Below are positions 22,052 through 30,665 of a stretch of DNA of 64,000 nt, piece by piece. The DNA lies in the NCBI RefSeq assembly GCF_001653195.1, contig NZ_JXBB01000023.1, forward strand, positions 62,001 through 126,000, in the 5' to 3' direction. Origin of the DNA: Hydrogenibacillus schlegelii. GTDB lineage: Bacteria > Bacillota > Bacilli > Thermicanales > DSM-22653. The notes below the pieces were generated by a model that was not told where the DNA came from, made no database searches, and worked only from the letters and a program-made list of their open reading frames with translations. The position numbers and the translations under genes were made by a program. The first letter of the stretch is position 1, and each line of letters begins with the position of its first letter.

Positions 22052-24043
22052 ATGGAACGCCTTTCGGCCTGTCCCCTGAACTGCTTTGACGGCTGCAGCT
22101 TGCTCGCGACGGTCGCCGGGGGGCGTCTCGTCGACCTGCGGGGCAATCCCGACCACCCGATCACCCGTGGACAGATCTGCGGCCGCGGCCGGGGGCTTCT
22201 TCTCCGCCACCGGCATCCGAAACGGCTCACCCGGCCCTTAAAGCGCGTGGGAGACCGGTTCGTTCCCGTCCCGTGGGAGACGGCGCTCGACGAGATCGCC
22301 GAACGGATTCGGGCGGCGATCGACCGCTTCGGCCCGACGGCGATCCTCTACAGTTACGACTACGCAAGCGGCGGCCTTCTCACCCTCCTGGAGGAGCGCC
22401 TCTGGAACCGCCTCGGCGGGATGACCGAGACGGTGAGCACCCTTTGCTGGTCCGCCGGCCTCGAAGCGCAGCGGCTGGACCTGGGCGGCGCCCGCACGAG
22501 CGACCCGGCGCTCCTTCCCCTGGCGAAGGGGATCGTCCTCTGGGGGCGGAACGCCGCGACGACCAACGTTCACCTCCTCCCGTTCCTCCGGCAGGCCCGC
22601 GCCCAGGGAAGCCGCCTCGTCCACATCAACCCGATGCCGAGCCCGCTCGATCGGGAGGCCGATCTCGTCGTCCGCGTCCGTCCGGGCGGCGACGGGCCCC
22701 TCGCCGTCGCCGCCGCCCAGGCGCTCCTCGAGCGGGGGGCGTTCGACCGGACGTTCGTGACGCATCACGCCGCCGGTTTTGAGGCGTACCGGGCGGCGGT
22801 CCTCGCGGCCGACCGGGCGGCGCTCCTTCGGGCGGCGGACGTCGACGAGGAGACGTTTGCCCGCCTCGTCGACGTCTTTGCGACGCCGCCGGTGCGGGCG
22901 ATCCTCGGCTACGGCCTCCAGCGCTACCGCCTCGGCGGCGCGACGGTCCGGGCGATCGACGCCCTCATCGCCCTGACCGGGAGCGTCGGGCGCCCCGGCG
23001 GCGGCGTCGACTACGCCCACACGGCTTTAGGCGAAAGCATCGCCGCTCATCGGATCACCCGGCCCGACTGGCGGCGGGCGTACCGGACCGTCACCCGGGC
23101 CGGGCAGGCGGACGAGATTCCCCGCCTCGACCCGCCGCCGGCAATCCTCTACGTCGCCCGGGCGAATCCGCTCGCCCAGGCGCCTCAGGCGGACCGTCTG
23201 CGGGACGTCTACCGGTCGATCCCGACGAAGATCGTCGTTGATTTTTTCCTCACCGAGACGGCGGCCGTCGCCGACTACGTCCTTCCCGCGGCGGACAACT
23301 TTGAGCAGGCGGACATCTACGTGAGCTCGATGTGGCACGGCTACATCCAGTACGGGGAAGCCCTCGTCCCGCCGCCCGGCGAGGCAAAACCGGAGCGGTG
23401 GATCGTCCGGGAGCTTGCCCGGCGCCTCGGCGCAGCCGACGCCTTTCGGGAAAGCGACGAAGCCTTCTGGCGCCTCGCCCTGGATGACCGGATGACGGAG
23501 GCGGACTGGCAGGCGCTCTTCACCCGGGGCTTCGTCCGCCTCGTGCCGGAGCGGATCGCCTGGGAGAAGCGGACGTTTGCGACGCCCGACGGCCGGTTTC
23601 ACTTCGCCGTCCCGCCGTGGGCGGAGCGGACGGCCTTGGCGGCGGAGGCGCCGGAGGCCGGTGGGCCGCGGCGCTACCGGCTCCTTTCCGTTCATCCCCG
23701 ACGTTCGCTCCACGGCCAGCACCGGTTTTTTGCCGCGCGGCCGCCGGCGCCGGTCGCCTACCTCGCGCCGGAGGCGCTGGCCCGGGAAGGGATCGCGCCG
23801 GGAGCGCGGGTCGTCCTCACCGACGGCCGCGCCCGCGTCGAGGTGGCGGCCGCGGCGCTGCCGGGGCTTCACCCGGAGGCGATCGTCGTCGAGGAAGGCG
23901 TCACCCCGGGGATCAACGCCCTGACGCCGTCCGGGCTCGCCGATCTCGGCCGGGGCAGCACCCAGTACGAGGCGTTCGTCCGGATCGCGCCGCTTCGGCC
24001 GGACGAACGGGACAAGACGATACGCGAGGAGGCGCTGGGATGA
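22052..24043 (+). CDS. Molybdopterin-dependent oxidoreductase (formate dehydrogenase/DMSO reductase superfamily)
   Basis: The 663-residue protein has an N-terminal [4Fe-4S] site (Cys7, Cys11, Cys15, Cys43 in CPLNCFDGC ... ICGRG). The molybdopterin oxidoreductase domain follows (VPWETALDEIAERI, GRNAATTNVHLLPFL, HINPMPSPLDREADLVV). The C-terminal dinucleotide-binding domain runs from YRLLSVHPRRSLHGQHRF to NALTPSGLADLG. Cys-Trp-Ser near residue 132 could supply the Mo ligand. There is no Tat signal, so it is probably cytoplasmic, similar to YoaE-like proteins. The substrate is unknown. Its stop overlaps the ychF start by 4 bases, and no Moco-synthesis or electron-transfer partner genes are adjacent. 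Confidence 0.85.
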   Translation: MERLSACPLNCFDGCSLLATVAGGRLVDLRGNPDHPITRGQICGRGRGLLLRHRHPKRLTRPLKRVGDRFVPVPWETALDEIAERIRAAIDRFGPTAILYSYDYASGGLLTLLEERLWNRLGGMTETVSTLCWSAGLEAQRLDLGGARTSDPALLPLAKGIVLWGRNAATTNVHLLPFLRQARAQGSRLVHINPMPSPLDREADLVVRVRPGGDGPLAVAAAQALLERGAFDRTFVTHHAAGFEAYRAAVLAADRAALLRAADVDEETFARLVDVFATPPVRAILGYGLQRYRLGGATVRAIDALIALTGSVGRPGGGVDYAHTALGESIAAHRITRPDWRRAYRTVTRAGQADEIPRLDPPPAILYVARANPLAQAPQADRLRDVYRSIPTKIVVDFFLTETAAVADYVLPAADNFEQADIYVSSMWHGYIQYGEALVPPPGEAKPERWIVRELARRLGAADAFRESDEAFWRLALDDRMTEADWQALFTRGFVRLVPERIAWEKRTFATPDGRFHFAVPPWAERTALAAEAPEAGGPRRYRLLSVHPRRSLHGQHRFFAARPPAPVAYLAPEALAREGIAPGARVVLTDGRARVEVAAAALPGLHPEAIVVEEGVTPGINALTPSGLADLGRGSTQYEAFVRIAPLRPDERDKTIREEALG

Positions 24044-25140
24044 GCCGGTCCGCCGGCATCGTCGGGCTGCCCAACGTCGGCAAGTCGACGCTCTTCAACG
24101 CGCTGACGGGCGCCGGCGCCGAGGCAGCCAATTATCCGTTTTGCACCATCGAACCGAACGTCGGCATCGCCGCGGTGCCGGATCCCCGGCTGGACGCCCT
24201 GGCGGCGTTGTTCCGGCCCGAAAAGACGACGCCGGCGGTGTTCCGCTTCGTCGACATCGCCGGCCTCGTCGAAGGGGCGAGCCGCGGCGAGGGCCTGGGG
24301 AACCAGTTTTTGCATCACATTCGGGAGGTCGACGCCATCCTCCACGTCGTCCGGGCGTTTGACGACCCGAACGTCACCCATGTCTTCGGGAGCGTCGATC
24401 CGGTCCGGGACATCGACGTCATCGAGACGGAGCTCATCCTCGCCGACCTGGAGACGGTCGGACGCCGGCTGGAGCGGACCGCCCGCCAGGCGAAAAGCGG
24501 CGATGAAGCGGCGAAAAAGGCCCTCGAGGGGCTGGAACGCTTAAAGGCTCACCTCGACGCCGGCCGGCCCGCCCGGACGTTCCCGGCCGGCGAAGAGGAA
24601 CAGGCCCTGCTTCGGGAATTGTTTTTGCTCAGCCAAAAGCCGGTTCTCTACATCGCCAACGTCGACGAGGCGAGTTATCTCGACGGCACGCCGACTTCCC
24701 ACGTTCGGGCCATCGAAGCGCGGGCCGAAGCGGAAGGGGCGGAGGTGATCGTCCTTTCGGCGGCCCTCGAGGCGGAACTCCGAGCGCTTCCGCCGGAGGA
24801 GCGGTCGGCGTATCTCGCCGCCTACGGCCTCGAGGAGACGGCCCTCGACCGGGTGATCCGGTCGGCGTACCGCCTCCTCGGCTGGCGGACGTTTTTCACC
24901 GCCGGCGAGAAGGAGGTCCGGGCGTGGACGATCCCGGCCGGCGCCCGGGCGCCGGAAGCCGGAGGCGTCATCCATAGCGACTTCGAGCGGGGCTTTATCC
25001 GGGCGGAAGTCGTCGCTTACGACGACCTCCTCCGGGCCGGAAGCCTCGCCCGGGCGCGGGAGCTCGGCCTCGTCCGGCTGGAAGGGAAAGATTACGTCGT
25101 CCAGGACGGCGACGTCATCACCTTCCGCTTCAACGTCTAG
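24040..25140 (+). CDS. ychF: Redox-regulated ATPase YchF (Obg family)
   Basis: YchF is a universally conserved P-loop protein that prefers ATP over GTP and associates with ribosomes. The 366-residue protein has G1 GLPNVGKSTLFNAL, the switch region FVDIAGLVEGASRGEGLGNQ, and NVDE in place of the GTPase NKxD motif, which is the YchF hallmark. A helical insert (coiled coil near 140-180) follows, and a C-terminal TGS domain ends KDYVVQDGDVITFRFNV. ATG 24040 follows cgaggagg and overlaps the preceding stop. Confidence 0.96.
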   Translation: MSRSAGIVGLPNVGKSTLFNALTGAGAEAANYPFCTIEPNVGIAAVPDPRLDALAALFRPEKTTPAVFRFVDIAGLVEGASRGEGLGNQFLHHIREVDAILHVVRAFDDPNVTHVFGSVDPVRDIDVIETELILADLETVGRRLERTARQAKSGDEAAKKALEGLERLKAHLDAGRPARTFPAGEEEQALLRELFLLSQKPVLYIANVDEASYLDGTPTSHVRAIEARAEAEGAEVIVLSAALEAELRALPPEERSAYLAAYGLEETALDRVIRSAYRLLGWRTFFTAGEKEVRAWTIPAGARAPEAGGVIHSDFERGFIRAEVVAYDDLLRAGSLARARELGLVRLEGKDYVVQDGDVITFRFNV

Positions 25141-25151
25141 GGCGACCGGCC

Positions 25152-25180
25152 TTGAGGAAAGGCGATGGATTTGCTATAAT
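25152..25180 (+). promoter_or_regulatory. SigA promoter for rpsF-ssb-rpsR
   Basis: TTGAGG (25152-25157), a 17-base spacer and perfect TATAAT (25175-25180) lie between ychF and rpsF. The leader to rpsF is about 80 bases. Confidence 0.85.
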
Positions 25181-25265
25181 CCGAGAATGCGAGTTCGCGC
25201 CTCGAGGCGCGTCTCCTTGCTCCGCCGGCGGGGCGGGGCCTCATGTCCGGAAGGAGGTGAACGGG

Positions 25266-25562
25266 GTGCGCCGGTACGAAGTCCTCTTCATCCTGCGGCC
25301 CGACCTCGGAGAGGAGGCCGTCGCCGAACACCGGGAACGGCTCCAGGAGATCATCCGGGCCCAGGGCGGCGAGATCGAGAAGGTCGAGGATATGGGCAAG
25401 CGCCGCCTGGCGTACGAGATCAAGAAGTTCCGGGAAGGCATCTACACCGTGATCTACTTTCGCGGCACGCCGCAGACGGTCAAAGAGGTCGAGCGGGTCC
25501 TCGGCATCACCGAGGCGATCATCCGGCACCTCGTGGTCAAACACGACGACGACGCCGCCTGA
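25266..25562 (+). CDS. rpsF: 30S ribosomal protein S6
   Basis: S6 binds the 30S central domain as a pair with S18. The 98-residue protein [20 protein letters not shown] shows the S6 ferredoxin-like fold motifs. [28 protein letters not shown] and [12 protein letters not shown] are typical. GTG 25266 sits 7 bases after a strong aaggaggt ribosome site. It leads the rpsF-ssb-rpsR operon found across Bacillota. Confidence 0.97.
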   Translation: MRRYEVLFILRPDLGEEAVAEHRERLQEIIRAQGGEIEKVEDMGKRRLAYEIKKFREGIYTVIYFRGTPQTVKEVERVLGITEAIIRHLVVKHDDDAA

Positions 25563-25611
25563 ACGGGCGAGCCGATCGCCGGGGTCGCCGCGGCCAGAGG
25601 GGGAGGAGCGG

Positions 25612-26031
25612 ATGCTAAACCGCGCGGTGCTCGTCGGGCGCCTGACGCGCGACCCGGAGCTCCGGTACACGGCCAACGGCACGGCGGTGGCGACGTTTAC
25701 CCTCGCCGTCGACCGGCGCTTTGGCCGCGGCCAGGGGGAGCGGGAGGCGGATTTTATCCCGATCGTCACCTGGCAGAAGCTGGCCGAAACGTGCGCCCAC
25801 TACCTCCGCAAGGGGCGCCTCGTCGCCGTCGAAGGGCGCATCCAGACGCGGTCCTATGAGAACAACGAAGGCCGCCGCGTGTACGTGACGGAAGTCGTCG
25901 CCGACAACGTCCAGTTCCTCGACGGCGCCCGCGGGCAGGCCCCGGCCGACGGCGGCCAACCCCCGGCGGTCGATCCGTTTCAGGACGAGGCGACGCCGAT
26001 CGATCTGTCGGACGACGAGCTCCCGTTTTGA
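25612..26031 (+). CDS. ssb: Single-stranded DNA-binding protein
   Basis: SSB protects single-stranded DNA and recruits repair and replication proteins. The 139-residue protein has the OB fold ([48 protein letters not shown]) to about residue 105. A short Pro/Gln/Ala tail ends DDELPF, the conserved protein-interaction tip. It lies between the S6 and S18 genes, the classic arrangement. ATG 25612 follows gggggaggag. Confidence 0.98.
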   Translation: MLNRAVLVGRLTRDPELRYTANGTAVATFTLAVDRRFGRGQGEREADFIPIVTWQKLAETCAHYLRKGRLVAVEGRIQTRSYENNEGRRVYVTEVVADNVQFLDGARGQAPADGGQPPAVDPFQDEATPIDLSDDELPF

Positions 26032-26106
26032 CCGGACGGCCGGGATTCACGCGGCCCGGTCGGCCGAAGGCGTCGGCCGGCCGGCGAGACGAAAGGAGGG
26101 ACCCAA

Positions 26107-26328
26107 GTGGCCCGCCGGAAAAAGCGCCGCAAGCAGTGTTACTTTACGGTGAACAAGATCGAGTACATCGACTACAAGGACGTCGAACTTCTGAAGCGGT
26201 TCATCAACGAGCGGGGGAAAATCCTCCCCCGGCGGGTGACCGGCACGAAGGCCCGCTACCAGCGGATGCTCACCAAGGCGATCAAGCGGGCGCGGCAGGT
26301 GGCGCTTCTGCCGTACGTCATCGACTGA
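26107..26328 (+). CDS. rpsR: 30S ribosomal protein S18
   Basis: S18 pairs with S6 in the 30S platform. The 73-residue protein starts [20 protein letters not shown], with a basic N-terminus. [20 protein letters not shown] and [16 protein letters not shown] are diagnostic. One cysteine is present in the N-terminal segment. Start GTG 26107 follows aaaggaggg. A terminator lies 11 bases after the stop. Confidence 0.97.
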   Translation: MARRKKRRKQCYFTVNKIEYIDYKDVELLKRFINERGKILPRRVTGTKARYQRMLTKAIKRARQVALLPYVID

Positions 26329-26339
26329 GGTCGACGGCG

Positions 26340-26368
26340 AAAAAAGGGAGAGCGATCTCCCTTTTTTT
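26340..26368 (+). terminator. Intrinsic terminator after rpsR
   Basis: A perfect stem gggaga/tctccc with loop gcga is followed by seven T residues. A preceding A tract extends the stem. It separates the S6-SSB-S18 operon from rplI. Confidence 0.9.
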
Positions 26369-26389
26369 CGTCGCCGAGGAGGGGTGCGC

Positions 26390-26836
26390 ATGAAGGTCAT
26401 CTTTACCGCCGACGTCCCGGGACAGGGGAAAAAGGGCGAGGTGAAGACCGTCGCCGACGGCTACGCCCGCAACTACCTCTTTCCCCGGCGGCTGGCGATC
26501 CCGGCGACGGAAGAAAATTTGAAACGTCTCGAAGAAGCCCGGGCCCGGGAGGCGGAAGCCGAAGCCCGGCGAAAGGCGGAAGCCGAGGCGCTGAAGGCGG
26601 CGCTCGAGCGCCTCACCCTCCGCCTGCCGGTGAAGGCGGGCGCCGGCGGGAAGCTCTTCGGCGCCGTGACGGCGGAGCGGATCGCCGAAGCGCTCAGGGC
26701 CCAGGGGCTTTCGGTGGACAAACGGCGCCTCGAGATGAAAGAGCCCCTTCGCACCCTCGGCCGGCACACCGTCACCGCCCGGCTCCATCCGGACGTCACC
26801 GCCCGTTTCCTCGTCGAGCTCATCGAAGAGGCGTAA
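26390..26836 (+). CDS. rplI: 50S ribosomal protein L9
   Basis: L9 is an elongated two-domain protein that reaches from the 50S to neighbouring ribosomes. The 148-residue protein has the N-terminal RNA-binding fold ([39 protein letters not shown]). The long connecting helix is rich in Glu/Ala/Arg. The C-terminal domain ([17 protein letters not shown]) is complete. ATG 26390 follows gaggaggggt. The c-di-AMP phosphodiesterase gene gdpP that precedes rplI in B. subtilis is absent. dnaB starts 3 bases after its stop. Confidence 0.97.
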   Translation: MKVIFTADVPGQGKKGEVKTVADGYARNYLFPRRLAIPATEENLKRLEEARAREAEAEARRKAEAEALKAALERLTLRLPVKAGAGGKLFGAVTAERIAEALRAQGLSVDKRRLEMKEPLRTLGRHTVTARLHPDVTARFLVELIEEA

Positions 26837-26839
26837 GCG

Positions 26840-28213
26840 ATGGCCGACGGGATGGCCTTCGTCCGGACGCCGCCGCACCAGCTGGAGGCGGAGCAGGCGC
26901 TTTTGGGGGCGATCCTTTTGGACGGCGAGGCGATCGTCGCCGTCTCGGATCTCGTCCGGCCGGACGACTTCTACCGGCCGGCCCACGGGAAGATCTTCGC
27001 CGCCATGCTCGCCGTCGCCGAAAGCGGCGAGCCGATCGACGCCGTCACCGTCGCTCACGAGCTCAAGCAGCGGGGGGCCCTGGAAGAAATCGGCGGCGCC
27101 GCCTACCTCGCCGAGCTTCAGGCGATGGTGCCGACCGCCGCCCACGCCGCGTACTATGCCGGCATCGTCGCGGAAAAGGCCCTCCTCCGGCGGCTCATTC
27201 AGGCGGCGACCCGGATCGTCGAGCGGGCGTACGATGAGGCGGATGACGTCGAGACGATTCTCGCCGAGGCGGAAAAGGACATCCTCGCCTTAAGCGGCGA
27301 GCGGTCGCGGCAGGGTTTCGTGCGCCTGAGGGACATCCTCACCGAGACGTACGTCCGGCTCGACCGCCTCGCCCGGCGGGAGGGGACGCTGACGGGCCTC
27401 GCGAGCGGCTACGACGATTTGGACCGCCTCACCTCGGGGCTGCAGAAAAGCGACTTCATCGTCGTCGCGGCCCGGCCGTCGGTCGGGAAGACCGCCTTCG
27501 CCCTCAACATCGCCCAGAACGTCGCCGTCCGGGGCGGAGCCCCGGTGGCGATCTTCAGCCTCGAGATGTCGAGCGAGCAGCTCGCCCAGCGGATGCTCGC
27601 CGCCGAGGCGATGATCGACGGACACAAGCTTCGGACCGGTTCCTTTTCGCCGGACGATCCCGACTGGGAAAAGCTCATCGCCGCCATCGACGTCCTCTCC
27701 CGGGCGCCGATTTACATCGACGACACGCCGGGGCTGACGGTCTTCGCCATGAAAAGCCGCCTCCGGCGCCTCATGCGGGAGACGGGCCCCCTCGGCCTCA
27801 TTGTCGTCGACTACCTGCAGCTCATCGCCGGCCGGGGACGCCCGGGAGAAAACCGCCAGCAGGAGATCTCCGAGATCTCCCGACAGCTCAAAGGGCTCGC
27901 CCGGGAGTTCGAGGTCCCCCTCCTGGCCCTGTCGCAGCTTTCCCGGGCCGTCGAGCAGCGGCAGGACAAGCGGCCGATGCTCTCCGACATCCGCGAAAGC
28001 GGCAGCATCGAGCAAGATGCCGACGTCGTCGCTTTTTTGTACCGGGACGACTACTATCACCCGGATACCGACGAGCCGAACGTCGTCGAGGTCATCGTCG
28101 CCAAGCACCGGAACGGGCCGACGGGGAAAGTGCGGCTTGCGTTTTTGAAGGAGTATAACAAATTTGTCAATCTTGCGCCGGCCTATCGGGATGAGAGCAT
28201 GATGCAAATATAA
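26840..28213 (+). CDS. dnaB: Replicative DNA helicase (DnaB family; dnaC in Bacillus nomenclature)
   Basis: This is the hexameric helicase that unwinds the replication fork. The 457-residue protein has the N-terminal collar domain (TPPHQLEAEQALLGAILLDG) and the RecA-like motor. Walker A is AARPSVGKTAFALNIAQN, Walker B is LIVVDYLQLI, and SQLSRAVEQRQDKRP and ESGSIEQDADVVAFLYR follow. No intein is present. It is probably cotranscribed with rplI. purA, which often follows, is missing here. Confidence 0.98.
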   Translation: MADGMAFVRTPPHQLEAEQALLGAILLDGEAIVAVSDLVRPDDFYRPAHGKIFAAMLAVAESGEPIDAVTVAHELKQRGALEEIGGAAYLAELQAMVPTAAHAAYYAGIVAEKALLRRLIQAATRIVERAYDEADDVETILAEAEKDILALSGERSRQGFVRLRDILTETYVRLDRLARREGTLTGLASGYDDLDRLTSGLQKSDFIVVAARPSVGKTAFALNIAQNVAVRGGAPVAIFSLEMSSEQLAQRMLAAEAMIDGHKLRTGSFSPDDPDWEKLIAAIDVLSRAPIYIDDTPGLTVFAMKSRLRRLMRETGPLGLIVVDYLQLIAGRGRPGENRQQEISEISRQLKGLAREFEVPLLALSQLSRAVEQRQDKRPMLSDIRESGSIEQDADVVAFLYRDDYYHPDTDEPNVVEVIVAKHRNGPTGKVRLAFLKEYNKFVNLAPAYRDESMMQI

Positions 28214-28244
28214 TCAAATAAGAATCATTTGCAGCCTGGGTCGG

Positions 28245-28273
28245 TTGCCCCTCCCGAGATCCCGTGGTATCGT
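28245..28273 (+). promoter_or_regulatory. Possible SigA promoter before the LysM/M23 gene
   Basis: TTGCCC (28245-28250), a 17-base spacer and TATCGT (28268-28273) lie 62 bases before the start. The -10 match is moderate. Confidence 0.4.
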
Positions 28274-28334
28274 GTACAAAGAATTAAAAACCCCGTTCGT
28301 CCGCCGGCCGGCCGCCCCCCACGAGGAGGAGCGC

Positions 28335-29837
28335 ATGGACACCGAGACGATCCGACGGCGGCTTTCGGCCGCCTGGGGAGAGGGGAAGCGGGGGTGGCGG
28401 GCGGCGGTCGCCTTCCTCCGGCCGCGGCGCCGAGAAGGGGCGCTCGCCGCCCTCATCACCGCCGCCCTCGTCGCCGCCGGCTTCGGCGCGGACCGGTACG
28501 TCGAAGCCCGGACGGTGACGCTCTACCGCGTCCTCGTCGACGGCGAAGACGTGGGCGCCGCCTCATCGCCGGACGCCGTCGACGCGTGGATCCAAAGCCG
28601 CCTCCGGCAGGCGTCCGCCCGGGCGGACGGCGCCCGGGCCGTCGTCGCGAATGCCCTTCAGTTTCGCGCCGAACGGGTGTACCGCGGACGGGCCGACGAC
28701 GCCGGCGTCCTTGCGGCGCTCGACGAGCGGCTCGCGGTGAAAGTCGAGGCGGTGCGGCTCGTCGTCGATGGGAAGACGATCGGCGTCGTCAAAAACCGCG
28801 CCGCCGCCGAGGCGATCGTCGGCCGGGTGGCGGCCAAAGTCGCCCGGGAACCCCTCGTCTACGACGGCAAGGCGAAGACGGTGAAAATCGCCCGGCTTTC
28901 GGCTCCGGCGCCGAAGCCGGAAGCGGAGACGGTCGTCGACGCCGCGCTCAAAAACGACGTCGAGATCGTCCCGGCCCTCGTCGATCCGGAGGCGGTGGAC
29001 GACGAGGCGGTCGTCGAGGCGCGGCTCATGGGCGAAGACGGGGAAGCGAAGGTCGTCATCCGGCCGGGCGACACCTTAAGCGGCATCGCCGCCCGCTACA
29101 ACATGAAGCTGGACGATCTTCTCGCCTTAAACCCCGGCCTCACGCCGGAGACGATCCTCCAGATCGGCCAGGAGATCCTCGTCCGGCGGGCGAAGCCGGA
29201 AATCGTCGTCCAAACCGAGACGACGAAGACCGTCCGGGTGCCGGTGCCGTACACGACCCGGACGATCGAAGACGCCTCGCTCTACAAAGGCGAGCGTCGG
29301 GTCCAGCAACCCGGAAAAGACGGCGTCAAGGAGATCACGTACCGCCTCACGCGGGAAAACGGCGACGTCGTCGAAGAGACGGTGGTGGACGAACGGGTGA
29401 TCACGCCGCCGGTGGAAGCGGTCATCGTCGTCGGCACGAAGCCGCGGCCGTCGGCCCCTGCCGGGCAGTTCCTCTGGCCGACCCGGGGCGGCTACATCAC
29501 GAGCGGCTACGGCTGGCGCGGGGGAAAGTTTCACCCGGCGGTCGACATCTCCGGCGTCGTCGACCGGACGATCGTCGCCGCCGCCGCCGGCACCGTCACC
29601 TTTGCCGGCTGGGACGGCGGCTACGGTCATCTCGTGAAGATCCGCCACGCGGGCGGATACGAGACGTGGTATGCCCACCTCGCCCGGATCGACGTCTCCG
29701 CCGGCCAGCCGGTCGACCAGGGGCAGCCGATCGGCGTCATGGGCGCCACCGGCCACGCCACCGGCGTGCATCTCCATTTCGAAATTCATCTCAACGGCCA
29801 GGCGCAGGACCCGACGAGATACGTCGGCCGTCGCTAG
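28335..29837 (+). CDS. LysM-G5-M23 cell-wall endopeptidase
   Basis: This is a predicted peptidoglycan hydrolase acting outside the membrane. The 500-residue protein has a basic N-terminus and one transmembrane or signal segment (ALITAALVAAGFGADRYV). About 200 residues of repeats with YkuD/G5-like spacing follow, then a LysM domain (VVIRPGDTLSGIAARYN to ILQIGQEILV). A G5 domain (ETTKTVRVPVPYTTRTIED) precedes the C-terminal M23 (LytM) domain, with Zn ligands in HPAVDIS and HLHFEIH. ATG 28335 follows gaggagga. It stands between dnaB and walR and ends at a strong terminator, so it is probably monocistronic. WalR control of such hydrolases is common but not shown here. Confidence 0.92.
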   Translation: MDTETIRRRLSAAWGEGKRGWRAAVAFLRPRRREGALAALITAALVAAGFGADRYVEARTVTLYRVLVDGEDVGAASSPDAVDAWIQSRLRQASARADGARAVVANALQFRAERVYRGRADDAGVLAALDERLAVKVEAVRLVVDGKTIGVVKNRAAAEAIVGRVAAKVAREPLVYDGKAKTVKIARLSAPAPKPEAETVVDAALKNDVEIVPALVDPEAVDDEAVVEARLMGEDGEAKVVIRPGDTLSGIAARYNMKLDDLLALNPGLTPETILQIGQEILVRRAKPEIVVQTETTKTVRVPVPYTTRTIEDASLYKGERRVQQPGKDGVKEITYRLTRENGDVVEETVVDERVITPPVEAVIVVGTKPRPSAPAGQFLWPTRGGYITSGYGWRGGKFHPAVDISGVVDRTIVAAAAGTVTFAGWDGGYGHLVKIRHAGGYETWYAHLARIDVSAGQPVDQGQPIGVMGATGHATGVHLHFEIHLNGQAQDPTRYVGRR

Positions 29838-29858
29838 CGCCCGGTCGGGCGGCCGGAT

Positions 29859-29888
29859 GGCGGCCCGCTTCGGCGGGCCGCCTTTTTT
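29859..29888 (+). terminator. Strong intrinsic terminator
   Basis: A perfect 10-bp GC stem (ggcggcccgc/gcgggccgcc) is closed by a TTCG tetraloop and followed by six T residues. It insulates the wal operon from the upstream peptidase gene. Confidence 0.95.
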
Positions 29889-29957
29889 CTTCCGCCGCCT
29901 CCGCTCCCGCCGGGATTTCGCTATAATGAAAAAAACGGCCGCGAGAGGTGGCGCGGG

Positions 29958-30665
29958 ATGGAGCCGAGGCCGGAGACGATTCTCATCATCGAAGATGAGG
30001 CGCCGATCGCCGACATCGTCGCCTATCACCTGGAGAAGGCGGGCTTCCGCGTTCGGGTGGCGGCGGACGGGGCGACGGGGCTCGCCCGGGCGGCGGAAGA
30101 CGGCGTCGATCTCGTCATCCTCGACCTCATGCTCCCCGAGCTCGACGGCCTCGACGTCCTCCGGCGGCTCCGAAACGTCCGGAACGTCCCCGTCATCATC
30201 GTGTCGGCCCGGGACGCCGAAGCGGACAAGGTCGTCGGCCTCGAGCTCGGCGCCGACGACTACGTGACGAAGCCGTTTTCCGCCCGGGAGCTCATCGCCC
30301 GGGTGCGGGCCCAGCTTCGCCGGGCGAAGGCGCCGGCGCAGGAAGCGTCCCGGCTTCAGGTGTTCGACCTCGTCATCGATCTCAAAGCGGTCGCGGTGAC
30401 GAAGAAGGGCCGGCCGGTGGCGCTCACGCCGCGTGAGTTCGACGTCCTCGTCGAGCTCGCCCGGCACCGGGGGCAGGTGCTTTCCCGGGAGCAGCTCCTC
30501 GGTCGGGTCTGGGGCTACGGCTTCGTCGGCGACGTCCGGACGGTCGACGTCACCGTCCGCCGCCTCCGGGAAAAGGTGGAGGACGACCCCGGGGCGCCGC
30601 GGATCGTCCTTACCCGCCGCGGCGTCGGCTACTTCATCCCGAAAGACGAAGGACCCGGCCCGTGA
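29958..30665 (+). CDS. walR: Two-component response regulator WalR (YycF)
   Basis: WalR is the OmpR-type regulator of cell-wall metabolism, essential in many Bacillota. The 235-residue protein has a receiver domain with phosphoacceptor Asp56 (VILDLMLPELDG), acidic pair IIEDEAP and Lys in YVTKPFSARELIA. The C-terminal winged helix includes LTPREFDVLVELARHRG and RTVDVTVRRLREKVEDDP. A TATAAT at 29922-29927 with no obvious -35 lies 31 bases upstream. It overlaps walK by one base and heads walRKHIJ-htrA. Confidence 0.97.
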   Translation: MEPRPETILIIEDEAPIADIVAYHLEKAGFRVRVAADGATGLARAAEDGVDLVILDLMLPELDGLDVLRRLRNVRNVPVIIVSARDAEADKVVGLELGADDYVTKPFSARELIARVRAQLRRAKAPAQEASRLQVFDLVIDLKAVAVTKKGRPVALTPREFDVLVELARHRGQVLSREQLLGRVWGYGFVGDVRTVDVTVRRLREKVEDDPGAPRIVLTRRGVGYFIPKDEGPGP

